Assembly (NCBI RefSeq): GCF_001417955.2
Contig: NZ_LKTM01000286.1
Coordinates: forward strand, 1 to 51,184
Reading direction: 5' to 3'
Length of the DNA stretch: 51,184 nucleotides
Origin: Mycobacterium gordonae
Lineage (GTDB): Bacteria; Actinomycetota; Actinomycetes; Mycobacteriales; Mycobacteriaceae
The translations under genes were made by a program, and so were the position numbers. How positions within the stretch are numbered: position 1 is the first letter of the stretch; every line of letters starts with the position of its first letter. The notes under the pieces were generated by a model. It was not told the origin of the DNA and made no database searches. It was given only the letters and a program-made list of their open reading frames with translations. Of the stretch, positions 17,912-25,706 are shown in pieces.

Positions 17912-18639
17912 CCGACGCCACCGGCGCCGAGATGTTCGCCCGATACGCCTACGCCCCCAACGCACTCGGCTATTGCGGTCCCCCGCTGGGCGCCACCCTA
18001 CGCGACGGGGCGGTCGAGGAGGTGCTGCGCGCGGCGCGCGGCTTCTCCGGGGCCTGGCCCTATCTGCGGGTGCTCTCGCAGCTGACCGGTATCGCCGATC
18101 CGCTGGACTATCGGCTGGTCGAAGCGTATTGGCTCGGTGGCGGTGTCGGCGCCGCGCTGTCCGGTACCCGGTTCTTCGAGGCGTTGCTGGCCATCATCGG
18201 CCCCCAGGCCGGCCGGTACTGGTCGCATCTGACCCCCGACCTGGCGAACGAGGCGGCCGGCAATCACTGCTTCCACGTCTTCGGTGTATATCCCTGGACG
18301 CGCTTCCTGGGACGCGGCATGGATCAGCATCCGCTGCATGTGCTGGACAGTTGCCGGATCACCTGGGGCACCGTACTGTCGCGTTCCGGTGACGCGATCG
18401 AAGTGCTGTGCCGGCGGCTGGCGTGGGACGGCCGAACACTCGCGTTGGCCCAGCCCGCCCCCCGGATCCTCGACGTATGGGCCGACGGGTACTGCGCGGT
18501 GCCGGACGTGGCCGCCGGCGACGATGTCGCCGTGCACTGGGGCCGGCTGTGCGGGAGGCTGCAGCCCGACCAGGTGTGCGCGCTGGCCGAGAGCACAGAC
18601 CGGCAGCTGCGGGTGACCAACGATCGTCTCGGTAGCTGA
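17908..18639 (+). CDS. Conserved hydrogenase-linked protein, DUF6390-like
   Basis: 243 aa, start GTG 17908 overlapping the hypD stop. It opens with FARYAYAPNALGYCGPP, which I associate from memory with DUF6390. It contains a HCFHVFGVYPW stretch and a C-terminal region (from about 165) with CRRLAWDG and AVHWGRLCGRL that vaguely resembles a HypC-like barrel. No membrane segment. The function is unknown; coupling to hypD suggests a role in maturation or quality control (inference). Confidence 0.75.
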   Translation: MTDATGAEMFARYAYAPNALGYCGPPLGATLRDGAVEEVLRAARGFSGAWPYLRVLSQLTGIADPLDYRLVEAYWLGGGVGAALSGTRFFEALLAIIGPQAGRYWSHLTPDLANEAAGNHCFHVFGVYPWTRFLGRGMDQHPLHVLDSCRITWGTVLSRSGDAIEVLCRRLAWDGRTLALAQPAPRILDVWADGYCAVPDVAAGDDVAVHWGRLCGRLQPDQVCALAESTDRQLRVTNDRLGS

Positions 18640-18660
18640 TTCCATGTCAAACTTGCCCTC

Positions 18661-19776
18661 GTGCCCGGTTCCATCTGCGACGTGCTGCCCAGTGCCGCGG
18701 CCCTGCTCGGAGTATCCGGCGCGGTAGACACGCTCGGCCTGGTGGAGTCGGTCGGGGACGTCGACCGGGTCATGCTCGTGCTAATCGACGGGCTCGGCTT
18801 TCACCTGCTGCCGGATCTCGTACACGACGCTCCGCTGCTGGCTTCCGTGCTGAGCGGTGGCACAGGACGGTTGCGGCAATTGACCTGCACCTTTCCGTCC
18901 ACCACCCCGACGAGCCTGGTGTCGCTGGGCACCGGCGCCCTGCCCGGGCAGCACGGCATCCTCGGCTTCACCCTCAACATCCCGGGCACCGACCGAGTGC
19001 TCAACCACATCAGGTGGCGCGACGAACCGCCGGTCGACGAATGGCAGCCTCTCCCAACGTGGTTCGACCGCCTGACGCATGCCGGGGTCAAGGCCCGCGC
19101 CCTGCTGCCGGAATGGTTCATCGGCAGTGGACTGACCGAAGCCGCCTACCACGGCGCCCTCTTCGTACCCACGCACGCCGACGACGACTACGCCGGGCGG
19201 TTGCTCGACGAACTGCGCGCGACACCCGGACTGGTCTACGGCTACACCGCAGACCTGGACACCATGGCGCACGTATTCGGCGTCGGGTCACCCGAGTGGC
19301 ACGAAGCCGCGTCGCGCGTCGATGCGCTGCTGACCCGCCTGGCCGAGTCGCTGCCCGCCAACGCGGCGCTGCTGGTGACCGCCGACCATGGCGGCCTGAA
19401 TGTCGCCGCGGACGCCCGCATCGACATGGACGCCGACCCGCTGCTGGCCGCCGGAATCAGGGTGGTCGCCGGCGAACCGCGAGTGCGCTATCTGCACACC
19501 GAGCCCGGCGCCACCGCCGATGTGGTGGCCACCTGGTCAGAACGCCTGGCCGGCCGCGCGGACGTCTACACCCGCGACCAAGCCGTCGCCGCGGGGCTGT
19601 TCGGACCGGTCAGCCCCGGTCATCTACCCCGGATCGGCGATGTCGTGGTGGTGTGCACCGGCGGGTCGGCGGTGCTGGCGACCGGCCATGAACCTCCGGA
19701 ATCGGCGCGCCTGGTGGGCTTTCACGGTGCGGCCACCCCGGCCGAGATGGCCATCCCGCTGATCGAATTGCTCTAA
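18661..19776 (+). CDS. Alkaline-phosphatase-superfamily (nucleotide pyrophosphatase/phosphodiesterase-like) protein
   Basis: 371 aa, start GTG 18661, 21 bases after the previous gene. Metal and nucleophile motifs fit the superfamily: LIDGLGFHLL (first Asp), CTFPSTTPTSLVSLGTG (Ser/Thr nucleophile region), a DLDTMAHVFG stretch and TADHGGLNV. There is no signal peptide, so it is probably cytosolic. The substrate cannot be told from sequence. It may be read through from the hydrogenase operon. No ribosome binding site is obvious before the chosen start. Confidence 0.82.
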   Translation: MPGSICDVLPSAAALLGVSGAVDTLGLVESVGDVDRVMLVLIDGLGFHLLPDLVHDAPLLASVLSGGTGRLRQLTCTFPSTTPTSLVSLGTGALPGQHGILGFTLNIPGTDRVLNHIRWRDEPPVDEWQPLPTWFDRLTHAGVKARALLPEWFIGSGLTEAAYHGALFVPTHADDDYAGRLLDELRATPGLVYGYTADLDTMAHVFGVGSPEWHEAASRVDALLTRLAESLPANAALLVTADHGGLNVAADARIDMDADPLLAAGIRVVAGEPRVRYLHTEPGATADVVATWSERLAGRADVYTRDQAVAAGLFGPVSPGHLPRIGDVVVVCTGGSAVLATGHEPPESARLVGFHGAATPAEMAIPLIELL

Positions 19777-19893
19777 TCAAACTCAAATCTCATTTGCCTG
19801 ATCGTCCGATGTCCACCGCGATAGGTTCGACATGGTGGAACCGCGGGCCGTGATCGCTGCCCGGAGGACGTTCCGTGGGCGGGAGATGTAGCG

Positions 19894-20844
19894 ATGGACT
19901 ACGGCCAGGTGCCGCCGGAAGTCCATTCGGCGCGCATGCATTCGGGACCCGGCGCCGAGTCACTGCTGGCCGCCGGCACCGCCTGGAGCAACGTCGCCGA
20001 CGGGCTGGACGAGGCAGCGGACGGGTTCCGCCGCGTGACCGCGAAGCTGAACTGCGGCTGGCAGGGCACCGCGGCCATCGCCATGACCCAGGCCGCGACT
20101 CCCTACCTGGGGTGGCTCAACGCCGCTGCAGCGAAAAGCAGGCAGACCGCCGAGCACGCGCGGGCGGCCGCGACCGCCTATCAGGAAGCCCACGCCGCGG
20201 TGGTGCCCCCGCCGGTGATCGCGGCCAACCGGTCCCACCGGGCGTCGCTGGCCGCCGGCAACGCGTTGAGTCAGGACACCCAGAATATCGCCGCGATGGA
20301 CGCGCGCTACGAGCAGATGTGGGCCCGCGACGTCGAGGCGATGTACACCTACGCAGCAGCCGCTGCCGAAGCCTCGCGGGTGACGCCGTTCACCTCCGGC
20401 CCGCTGGCCCTCGATCTGCCGGTACCGGCCCAGCTCGGTGCGGCCGGCGATCCGGAGATGATGTCCGCCGGATCGCAACTGATTTCCGCGATACCGCAGG
20501 TGTTGCAGTCTCTGTCGGCCTCCCCGCTGACGTCCGTCGGTACCGCCCTTGCGGCAGTGTCTTCGTCACTGGCCAGGCTGAGTGGCCTTGCCGTGCCGGT
20601 CAAGTTCCCGATGCACCTGCTCAACTTCCTCGGCAGGGGTCCGGCCATGGTGGCGGTGCGCAAGACCCCCCCGCCGGTCCGGGCGACCTGGGGCAAGGGA
20701 ATGTCCATCGGCCGGCTGTCGGTGCCACCGGAATGGGGCGCCGCGGAGCCGCCCAAGGCGGCCGTCGTCGACCTCTACTGCTCGGCCCGGCGGATGCGCA
20801 CGATCGGAGGCCTGGCCGTCAACGGTCGGCTGGTCTATTCCTGA
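19894..20844 (+). CDS. PPE family protein, SVP subgroup
   Basis: 316 aa, start ATG 19894 with GGGAG about 12 bases upstream. The PPE domain (about 1-175) shows the VPPEVHSARM start, a GWQG turn and ARYEQMWARD. The C-terminal part carries the SVP-type motif GRLSVPPEW (about 273-281). Such proteins are ESX-secreted or surface exposed, usually with a PE partner, but no PE gene is adjacent. The upstream 117 bases (19777-19893) hold no gene. Its stop is only 4 bases from the stop of the convergent SDR gene. Confidence 0.92.
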   Translation: MDYGQVPPEVHSARMHSGPGAESLLAAGTAWSNVADGLDEAADGFRRVTAKLNCGWQGTAAIAMTQAATPYLGWLNAAAAKSRQTAEHARAAATAYQEAHAAVVPPPVIAANRSHRASLAAGNALSQDTQNIAAMDARYEQMWARDVEAMYTYAAAAAEASRVTPFTSGPLALDLPVPAQLGAAGDPEMMSAGSQLISAIPQVLQSLSASPLTSVGTALAAVSSSLARLSGLAVPVKFPMHLLNFLGRGPAMVAVRKTPPPVRATWGKGMSIGRLSVPPEWGAAEPPKAAVVDLYCSARRMRTIGGLAVNGRLVYS

Positions 20845-20848
20845 GCCG

Positions 20849-21625
20849 CTACAGCGGCGTCACGTAGGCGGAACTGATGCCGCCGTCCACCAGGAACGTC
20901 GAGGCGGTGATGAACGACGCGTCGTCACTGGCCAGAAATGCCACGGCGGCGGCGATTTCGTCAGGGTCGGCGAAACGGCCCAGCGGCACGTGCACCAGCC
21001 GGCGGGCGGCCCGTTCCGGGTCCTTGGCGAAGAGCTCCTGCAGCAGCGGTGTGTTGACCGGGCCGGGGCACAGCGCGTTGACGCGGATGCCCTTGCGGGC
21101 GAACTGCACGCCGAGTTCCCGCGACATGGCCAGCACGCCGCCCTTGGAGGCGGTGTAGGAGATCTGCGAGGTCGCCGAGCCCAGCACCGCGACGAAGGAC
21201 GCGGTGTTGATGATCGAACCCTTGCCGGCGGGCACCATGTGCCGCAACGCGGCCCGGCAGCACAGGTACACCGATTTCAGGTTGACGTCCTGGACGTGCT
21301 GCCACGCCGGCAGTTCGGTGCTCTCGATCAGGTCGTCCTCCGGCGGCGAGATACCGGCGTTGTTGAATGCGATGTCGATCGACCCACAGGCGTGTGCGGC
21401 GCCGTCGAACAGCTTGTTCACCGACTCTTCATCGGAAACATCAACGGCCACATACAATCCGGAGAGTTCCTCGGCGGCGGCGCCACCGGCCTCGGCGTCG
21501 ATGTCGCCGATGACGACGGTCGCGCCCTCGGCGTGCATGCGCCGCGCCGCGGCCAGGCCGATGCCGCTGCCGCCGCCGGTGATGACCGCCACCCGGCCCG
21601 CCAGCCGCCGACTCAGGTCGATCAC
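20849..21625 (-). CDS. Short-chain dehydrogenase/reductase (Rv2857c-like)
   Basis: 258 aa. NAD(P)-dependent oxidoreductase with the Rossmann motif TGGGSGIG (16-23), FNNAG, and the catalytic Tyr-Lys pair in ISYTASKGG, followed by NALCPGPVNTP. The substrate is not evident. Its ATG overlaps the stop of aldC, so it is the last gene of the minus-strand run glnA4, amidotransferase, aldC, SDR, the same order as M. tuberculosis Rv2860c-Rv2857c (from memory). Confidence 0.93.
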   Translation of the reverse strand: MIDLSRRLAGRVAVITGGGSGIGLAAARRMHAEGATVVIGDIDAEAGGAAAEELSGLYVAVDVSDEESVNKLFDGAAHACGSIDIAFNNAGISPPEDDLIESTELPAWQHVQDVNLKSVYLCCRAALRHMVPAGKGSIINTASFVAVLGSATSQISYTASKGGVLAMSRELGVQFARKGIRVNALCPGPVNTPLLQELFAKDPERAARRLVHVPLGRFADPDEIAAAVAFLASDDASFITASTFLVDGGISSAYVTPL

Positions 21626-22989
21626 TGCTCCTCCTTGATGGCGATGAACACGTTCTTGGTCTCGGTGAAATGCAGTGGGGCGTCGGGCCCGAGTTCACGG
21701 CCCACACCGGATTGTTTGAACCCGCCGAACGGGGTGTTGTAGCGCACCGAGGAATGCGAATTCACGGACAGGTTGCCGGCTTCGACCGCGCGCGACACCC
21801 GCAAGGCGCGCGACAGGTCGTCGGTCCAGATGGAACCGGACAGACCGTATTCGGTGTCGTTGGCAAGTGCGATCGCATCGTGCTCGTCGTCGAAGGCCAG
21901 GACCGTGACAACCGGCCCGAAGATCTCGTCGGTGACGCTGCGGTCGGTGCGCTGCGGGGTGAGAACCGTTGGCGGGAACCAGAATCCGGGACCCGTGGGC
22001 GCGCTGCCGCGAAAGGCGACAGGCGCATTCGGGGGCACGTAGGAAGCCACCTTGTTCCAGTGGGCACGCGACACCAGCGGGCCCATCTCGGTCTGGTCCG
22101 AGGTGGGGTCCCCGACCGCCACGGCATGTACCGCCGGTTCGAGCAGCTCCATGAACCGGTCGTAGACGCTGCGCTGCACCAGGATTCGGCTGCGCGCACA
22201 GCAGTCCTGACCGGCGTTGTCGAACACCCCGCCCGGCGCCGTCGCGGCGGCCTGCTCCAGATCGCAGTCGGCGAACACGATGTTGGCGCTCTTGCCACCC
22301 AGTTCCAGCGTCACGCGTTTGACATGCGCCGCCGCACCGGCCATCACCTTCTTGCCCACCGCGGTCGACCCGGTGAACACGATCTTGCGGACGCCGGGGT
22401 GGGTGACGAACCGCTCCCCCACCACCGAGCCCTGTCCCGGCAGCACCTGCAGCAGGTCCGCGTCCAGTCCCGCCTCGACTGCCAGTTCACCGAGCCGCAG
22501 GGTGGTCAGCGGTGTCCACTCGGCGGGCTTGACCAGAACCGCGTTGCCCGCGGCCAGCGCCGGCGCGATGCCCCAGGTCGCGATCACCATCGGGAAGTTC
22601 CACGGCGTGATCACCCCCACCACGCCCATCGGCTCGTTGAAGGTGACGTCGATGCCGCCGGCTACCGGAATCTGCTTGCCGGACAACCGTTCCGGCGCCG
22701 CGGCATAGTACCGCAGCACATCGCGGACGTTGCCCGCCTCCCACCGCGCCGAGCCGACGGGGTGTCCGGAGTTGGCCACCTCCAGCGCGGCCAGTTCGTC
22801 CAGGTGCGTGTCGACGGCGTCCGCGAACGCGCGCAGTCCGGCGGCGCGTTCGGCCGGCGCCAGCCGCGCCCACCGCCGCTGCGCTGCGGTCGCCCGAGCC
22901 ACCGCGTCGTCCACGGCGGCGGCATCGACGTGCTCGACCGAGCGCAATATCTCCTCGGTGGCGGGGTTGACCAGCTGGGTGGAGGTCAT
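21622..22989 (-). CDS. aldC: Aldehyde dehydrogenase AldC
   Basis: 455 aa from ATG 22989, chosen because upstream codons (to 23187) translate as a non-homologous Arg/Gly-rich stretch and because this start overlaps the amidotransferase stop. NAD(P)-binding and catalytic motifs are present: TPWNFPMVIA, FTGSTAVGKKV, the general base in LELGGKSANIVF and the nucleophile in GQDCCARSRI. It would oxidise an aldehyde to the acid. Beside a glutamine-synthetase-like enzyme and a PuuD-like hydrolase, the substrate may be a gamma-glutamylated aminoaldehyde (inference). Confidence 0.94.
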   Translation of the reverse strand: MTSTQLVNPATEEILRSVEHVDAAAVDDAVARATAAQRRWARLAPAERAAGLRAFADAVDTHLDELAALEVANSGHPVGSARWEAGNVRDVLRYYAAAPERLSGKQIPVAGGIDVTFNEPMGVVGVITPWNFPMVIATWGIAPALAAGNAVLVKPAEWTPLTTLRLGELAVEAGLDADLLQVLPGQGSVVGERFVTHPGVRKIVFTGSTAVGKKVMAGAAAHVKRVTLELGGKSANIVFADCDLEQAAATAPGGVFDNAGQDCCARSRILVQRSVYDRFMELLEPAVHAVAVGDPTSDQTEMGPLVSRAHWNKVASYVPPNAPVAFRGSAPTGPGFWFPPTVLTPQRTDRSVTDEIFGPVVTVLAFDDEHDAIALANDTEYGLSGSIWTDDLSRALRVSRAVEAGNLSVNSHSSVRYNTPFGGFKQSGVGRELGPDAPLHFTETKNVFIAIKEEQ

Positions 22990-23747
22990 GCCGCGGCGTA
23001 CGATCGCGCGGCGTCGACCAAGGCGGTGAACAATCGCAGGTCGTCCAACGACTTCTCCGGATGCCATTGCACGGCAAGGGCAAACGCGTCCCCGGGCAGT
23101 TCCACCGCCTCGACGACGCCGTCGGTGTCCCACGCGCCGACCACCAGTTGATCCCCCACCGTGTCGATGGCCTGATGGTGGTAGCACGGCACGTCGGCGG
23201 TCTCGCCGAGCACCGCCGCCACCTTGGTGCCGGGCACCGTGCGAACCGGCAGCCGGCTGAACACACCGTTGCCCGCACGATGGCCGGAGTGACCGATCAC
23301 CTCGGGCAGATGCTGGTGCAGGGTGCCGCCGAACGCCACGTTGAGCAGTTGGGCGCCGCGGCAGATGCCCAGCACGGGCAACCGCCGGTCCAGCGCCGCG
23401 CGCAGCAACGCGAACTCCCAGGCGTCGCGATCGGTGCGGGGCTCGTCGGTGGTCTCGTGCGGTTGCTGTCCGTAGGCCGCGGGGTCCAGGTCGTAGCCGC
23501 CGGTGATCACCAACGCGTCCAGGCTGTCGAGCAGGCGGTTCACCGCCCCGGAGTTCACCGGTTGCGGCGGCAGCAACACCGGTATCCCACCGGCCAGCGT
23601 CACGCCCTCGAAGTAGTCGGCAGGCAGGTAGGCGGCGGGGATATCCCAGACTCCCGTGCGCACCTGCTCGAGATACATCGACAGGCCCACGACGGGGGAC
23701 TCCCGTGGCGGGTCGCCACCGTCGAAGCTAAAGCCGTTCAAAGCCAC
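22986..23747 (-). CDS. Class I glutamine amidotransferase, PuuD (gamma-glutamyl-GABA hydrolase)-like
   Basis: 253 aa. Peptidase C26 fold. The catalytic Cys is in GICRGAQLLN (about 123-132) and the His-Glu pair in VQWHPEKS. PuuD cleaves gamma-glutamyl-GABA to GABA and glutamate after polyamine or amine glutamylation. It sits between glnA4 (20-base overlap) and aldC (4-base overlap), fitting that chemistry. The M. tuberculosis counterpart is Rv2859c (from memory). The true substrate is unproven. Confidence 0.9.
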   Translation of the reverse strand: MALNGFSFDGGDPPRESPVVGLSMYLEQVRTGVWDIPAAYLPADYFEGVTLAGGIPVLLPPQPVNSGAVNRLLDSLDALVITGGYDLDPAAYGQQPHETTDEPRTDRDAWEFALLRAALDRRLPVLGICRGAQLLNVAFGGTLHQHLPEVIGHSGHRAGNGVFSRLPVRTVPGTKVAAVLGETADVPCYHHQAIDTVGDQLVVGAWDTDGVVEAVELPGDAFALAVQWHPEKSLDDLRLFTALVDAARSYAAA

Positions 23748-25095
23748 GAATCCTCTCCCAGTCGGTGACCGCGGCGTTGAACGCCTTCAGCTCCACGTGC
23801 GCGTTGTTCAGGTAGTGCGCGACCACGTCGTCGCCGAAGGCCTCCCGCGCCAGCGCCGAATCCCCGAACAGCGTCGCAGCCTCGCCCAGCGTGGCCGGCA
23901 GCCGCTGGACATCCCTCGCGTCGTAGGCGTTGCCCGCGTAGGGCTCACCAAGCTCGAGGCCCCGGTCGATACCGTACAGCCCACCGGCGATCAGCGCGGC
24001 GACCGCCAGATACTGGTTGACGTCGCCGCCCGGCACTCGGCATTCCACCCGGATACTGCGCCCGTGCCCCACCACGCGCAGCGCGCAGGTACGGTTGTCC
24101 ATCCCCCAGGCCACCGCCGTCGGGGCGAAGCTGCCGTCGGCAAAACGCTTGTACGAGTTGATGTTCGGCGCGAAAAACAACGTGAGTTCGCGAATCGTGG
24201 CGAGCAGTCCGGCAACGAAGCTGCGGAAGGTGGCCGACATCCCGCCGCTGCCGTCGGCGAACGCCGCACCGTCATCCGGGCCGCGCAACGACAGGTGAAT
24301 GTGGCAGCTGTTGCCTTCGCGCTCATCGTATTTGGCCATGAACGTCAGGCTCTTGCCGTGCTGGTCGGCAATCTCCTTGGCGCCGTTCTTGTAGATGGCG
24401 TGGTTGTCGCAGGTGACCAGCGCCTCGTCGTAGCGGAAGCCGATTTCCTGCTGTCCGTTGTTGCATTCGCCTTTGATGGCCTCGACCCGCAGACCCGCGC
24501 CCTGCATGCCCAGCCGGATATCGCGCAGCAGCGGCTCCATCCGCGAAGACGCCATGATCGCGTAGTCGATGTTGTAATCGCTGGCCGGTGTCAGGTCCCG
24601 GTAGCCGCCGGCCCACGCCGCACGGTAGGACTGGTCGAACACGATGAACTCCAGCTCGGTGGCGACGTCGGCGATCAGATCGCGCTCCGCCAGCCGGTCG
24701 AGCTGGCGGCGCAGGATCGCGCGCGGCGACACGGCCACCGGGCTGCCGTCGGCCCAGCTCAGGTCCGCGATCACCAGCGCCGTGCCAGGCAGCCACGGCA
24801 CCAGCCGCAACGTGGACAGGTCGGGTGTCATCACCATGTCGCCGTAACCGGTTTCCCAGCTCGACATGGCATAGCCGGGCACGGTGTTGAGGTCGACGTC
24901 GACGGCCACCAGATAGCTGCAGCACTCGGCCCCGTGGGCGGCCACCTCGTCGACGAAGAACCGGCCGGCCACCCGTTTGCCGGCCAGCCTGCCCTGCATG
25001 TCGGTGAACGCGACGATGACCGTGTCGATGTCGCCGGTGCCCACCAGCTGCACCAGCTCAGTCAGCGGCAGTCGTGACGAATCATGTTGTGGCAC
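23728..25095 (-). CDS. glnA4: Glutamine-synthetase-like ligase GlnA4 (gamma-glutamyl-amine synthetase type)
   Basis: 455 aa. Glutamine synthetase fold with the metal-binding VATELEFIVFD, CNNGQQEIGF, NSCHIHLSL and the GMDNRTCALRV region. Members of this branch (GlnA4, PuuA-like) join glutamate to amines such as polyamines or ethanolamine rather than ammonia. The gene starts the run ending in the SDR. It matches M. tuberculosis Rv2860c in size and neighbours (from memory). Substrate specificity cannot be read from the sequence. Confidence 0.93.
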   Translation of the reverse strand: MPQHDSSRLPLTELVQLVGTGDIDTVIVAFTDMQGRLAGKRVAGRFFVDEVAAHGAECCSYLVAVDVDLNTVPGYAMSSWETGYGDMVMTPDLSTLRLVPWLPGTALVIADLSWADGSPVAVSPRAILRRQLDRLAERDLIADVATELEFIVFDQSYRAAWAGGYRDLTPASDYNIDYAIMASSRMEPLLRDIRLGMQGAGLRVEAIKGECNNGQQEIGFRYDEALVTCDNHAIYKNGAKEIADQHGKSLTFMAKYDEREGNSCHIHLSLRGPDDGAAFADGSGGMSATFRSFVAGLLATIRELTLFFAPNINSYKRFADGSFAPTAVAWGMDNRTCALRVVGHGRSIRVECRVPGGDVNQYLAVAALIAGGLYGIDRGLELGEPYAGNAYDARDVQRLPATLGEAATLFGDSALAREAFGDDVVAHYLNNAHVELKAFNAAVTDWERIRGFERL

Positions 25096-25113
25096 TTAGC
25101 TTAACCCCCGCGC

Positions 25114-25677
25114 CTACCAGGCGCTGGTGCGCAGCACGATCTCGGTGGCCAACTGCGCTGTCGACTCCTGGGCGTTGCGGCGACCGGCCAGGTCCACGAC
25201 GCGATAGTCGGAGAGCACCAGCCGCTGACTGTCGCGGGCCGCGGATCGCGCGGCGGGTGAACTCACCAGCATGGTGGTGCCGATCTCCACCGGCGGACAT
25301 TGGTCGTCGCGAACCGCCCCGTCAGCGCCGGCCACGGCCGGGTGCCCGCGATCGATGACGACCAGGCCGGCGAACCGGCCCAGTCGGGTGGCCGCCAATT
25401 CCCAGGCCAGCTCGGCCCCGTCCCGGTCACCCACCACCACGGCCCAGCCGATCCCGAGAGCGTCGAGGATGCCGATCACCGACTTGACGGTCAAGCGCGG
25501 GTCCGCGGCGATGACGACCGTTCGCAGCGAGGCGGTGTGCAGGCGCTCGCAGATCGCGTCATAGGCCGACACCGCGCGTTGCTCGGCGCCGAGTATCACC
25601 ACCACGACGCCCTTTTCCGGACCGGCGATACCCACGTGCACAGAGAACCCGTCGAGGGTGGTCATCATCCTGGACAC
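25114..25677 (-). CDS. Alpha/beta-hydrolase-like protein, apparently without a nucleophile
   Basis: 187 aa, start 25677 (ATG 25665 or 25662 possible). The pattern VVVGDRDGAELAWELAATR looks like the nucleophile elbow and following helix of an alpha/beta hydrolase, but the nucleophile position (G-x-Ser/Asp-x-G) is Arg. The length is well short of a full hydrolase (about 250-300 aa). A few Asp and His residues later could be remnants of a triad. It is probably a pseudoenzyme or fold relative (inference). It lies 18 bases before glnA4 on the same strand and may be co-transcribed. Confidence 0.7.
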   Translation of the reverse strand: MSRMMTTLDGFSVHVGIAGPEKGVVVVILGAEQRAVSAYDAICERLHTASLRTVVIAADPRLTVKSVIGILDALGIGWAVVVGDRDGAELAWELAATRLGRFAGLVVIDRGHPAVAGADGAVRDDQCPPVEIGTTMLVSSPAARSAARDSQRLVLSDYRVVDLAGRRNAQESTAQLATEIVLRTSAW

Positions 25678-25706
25678 CCCGCCAAACTACGCCCAATGCC
25701 CCTGGT

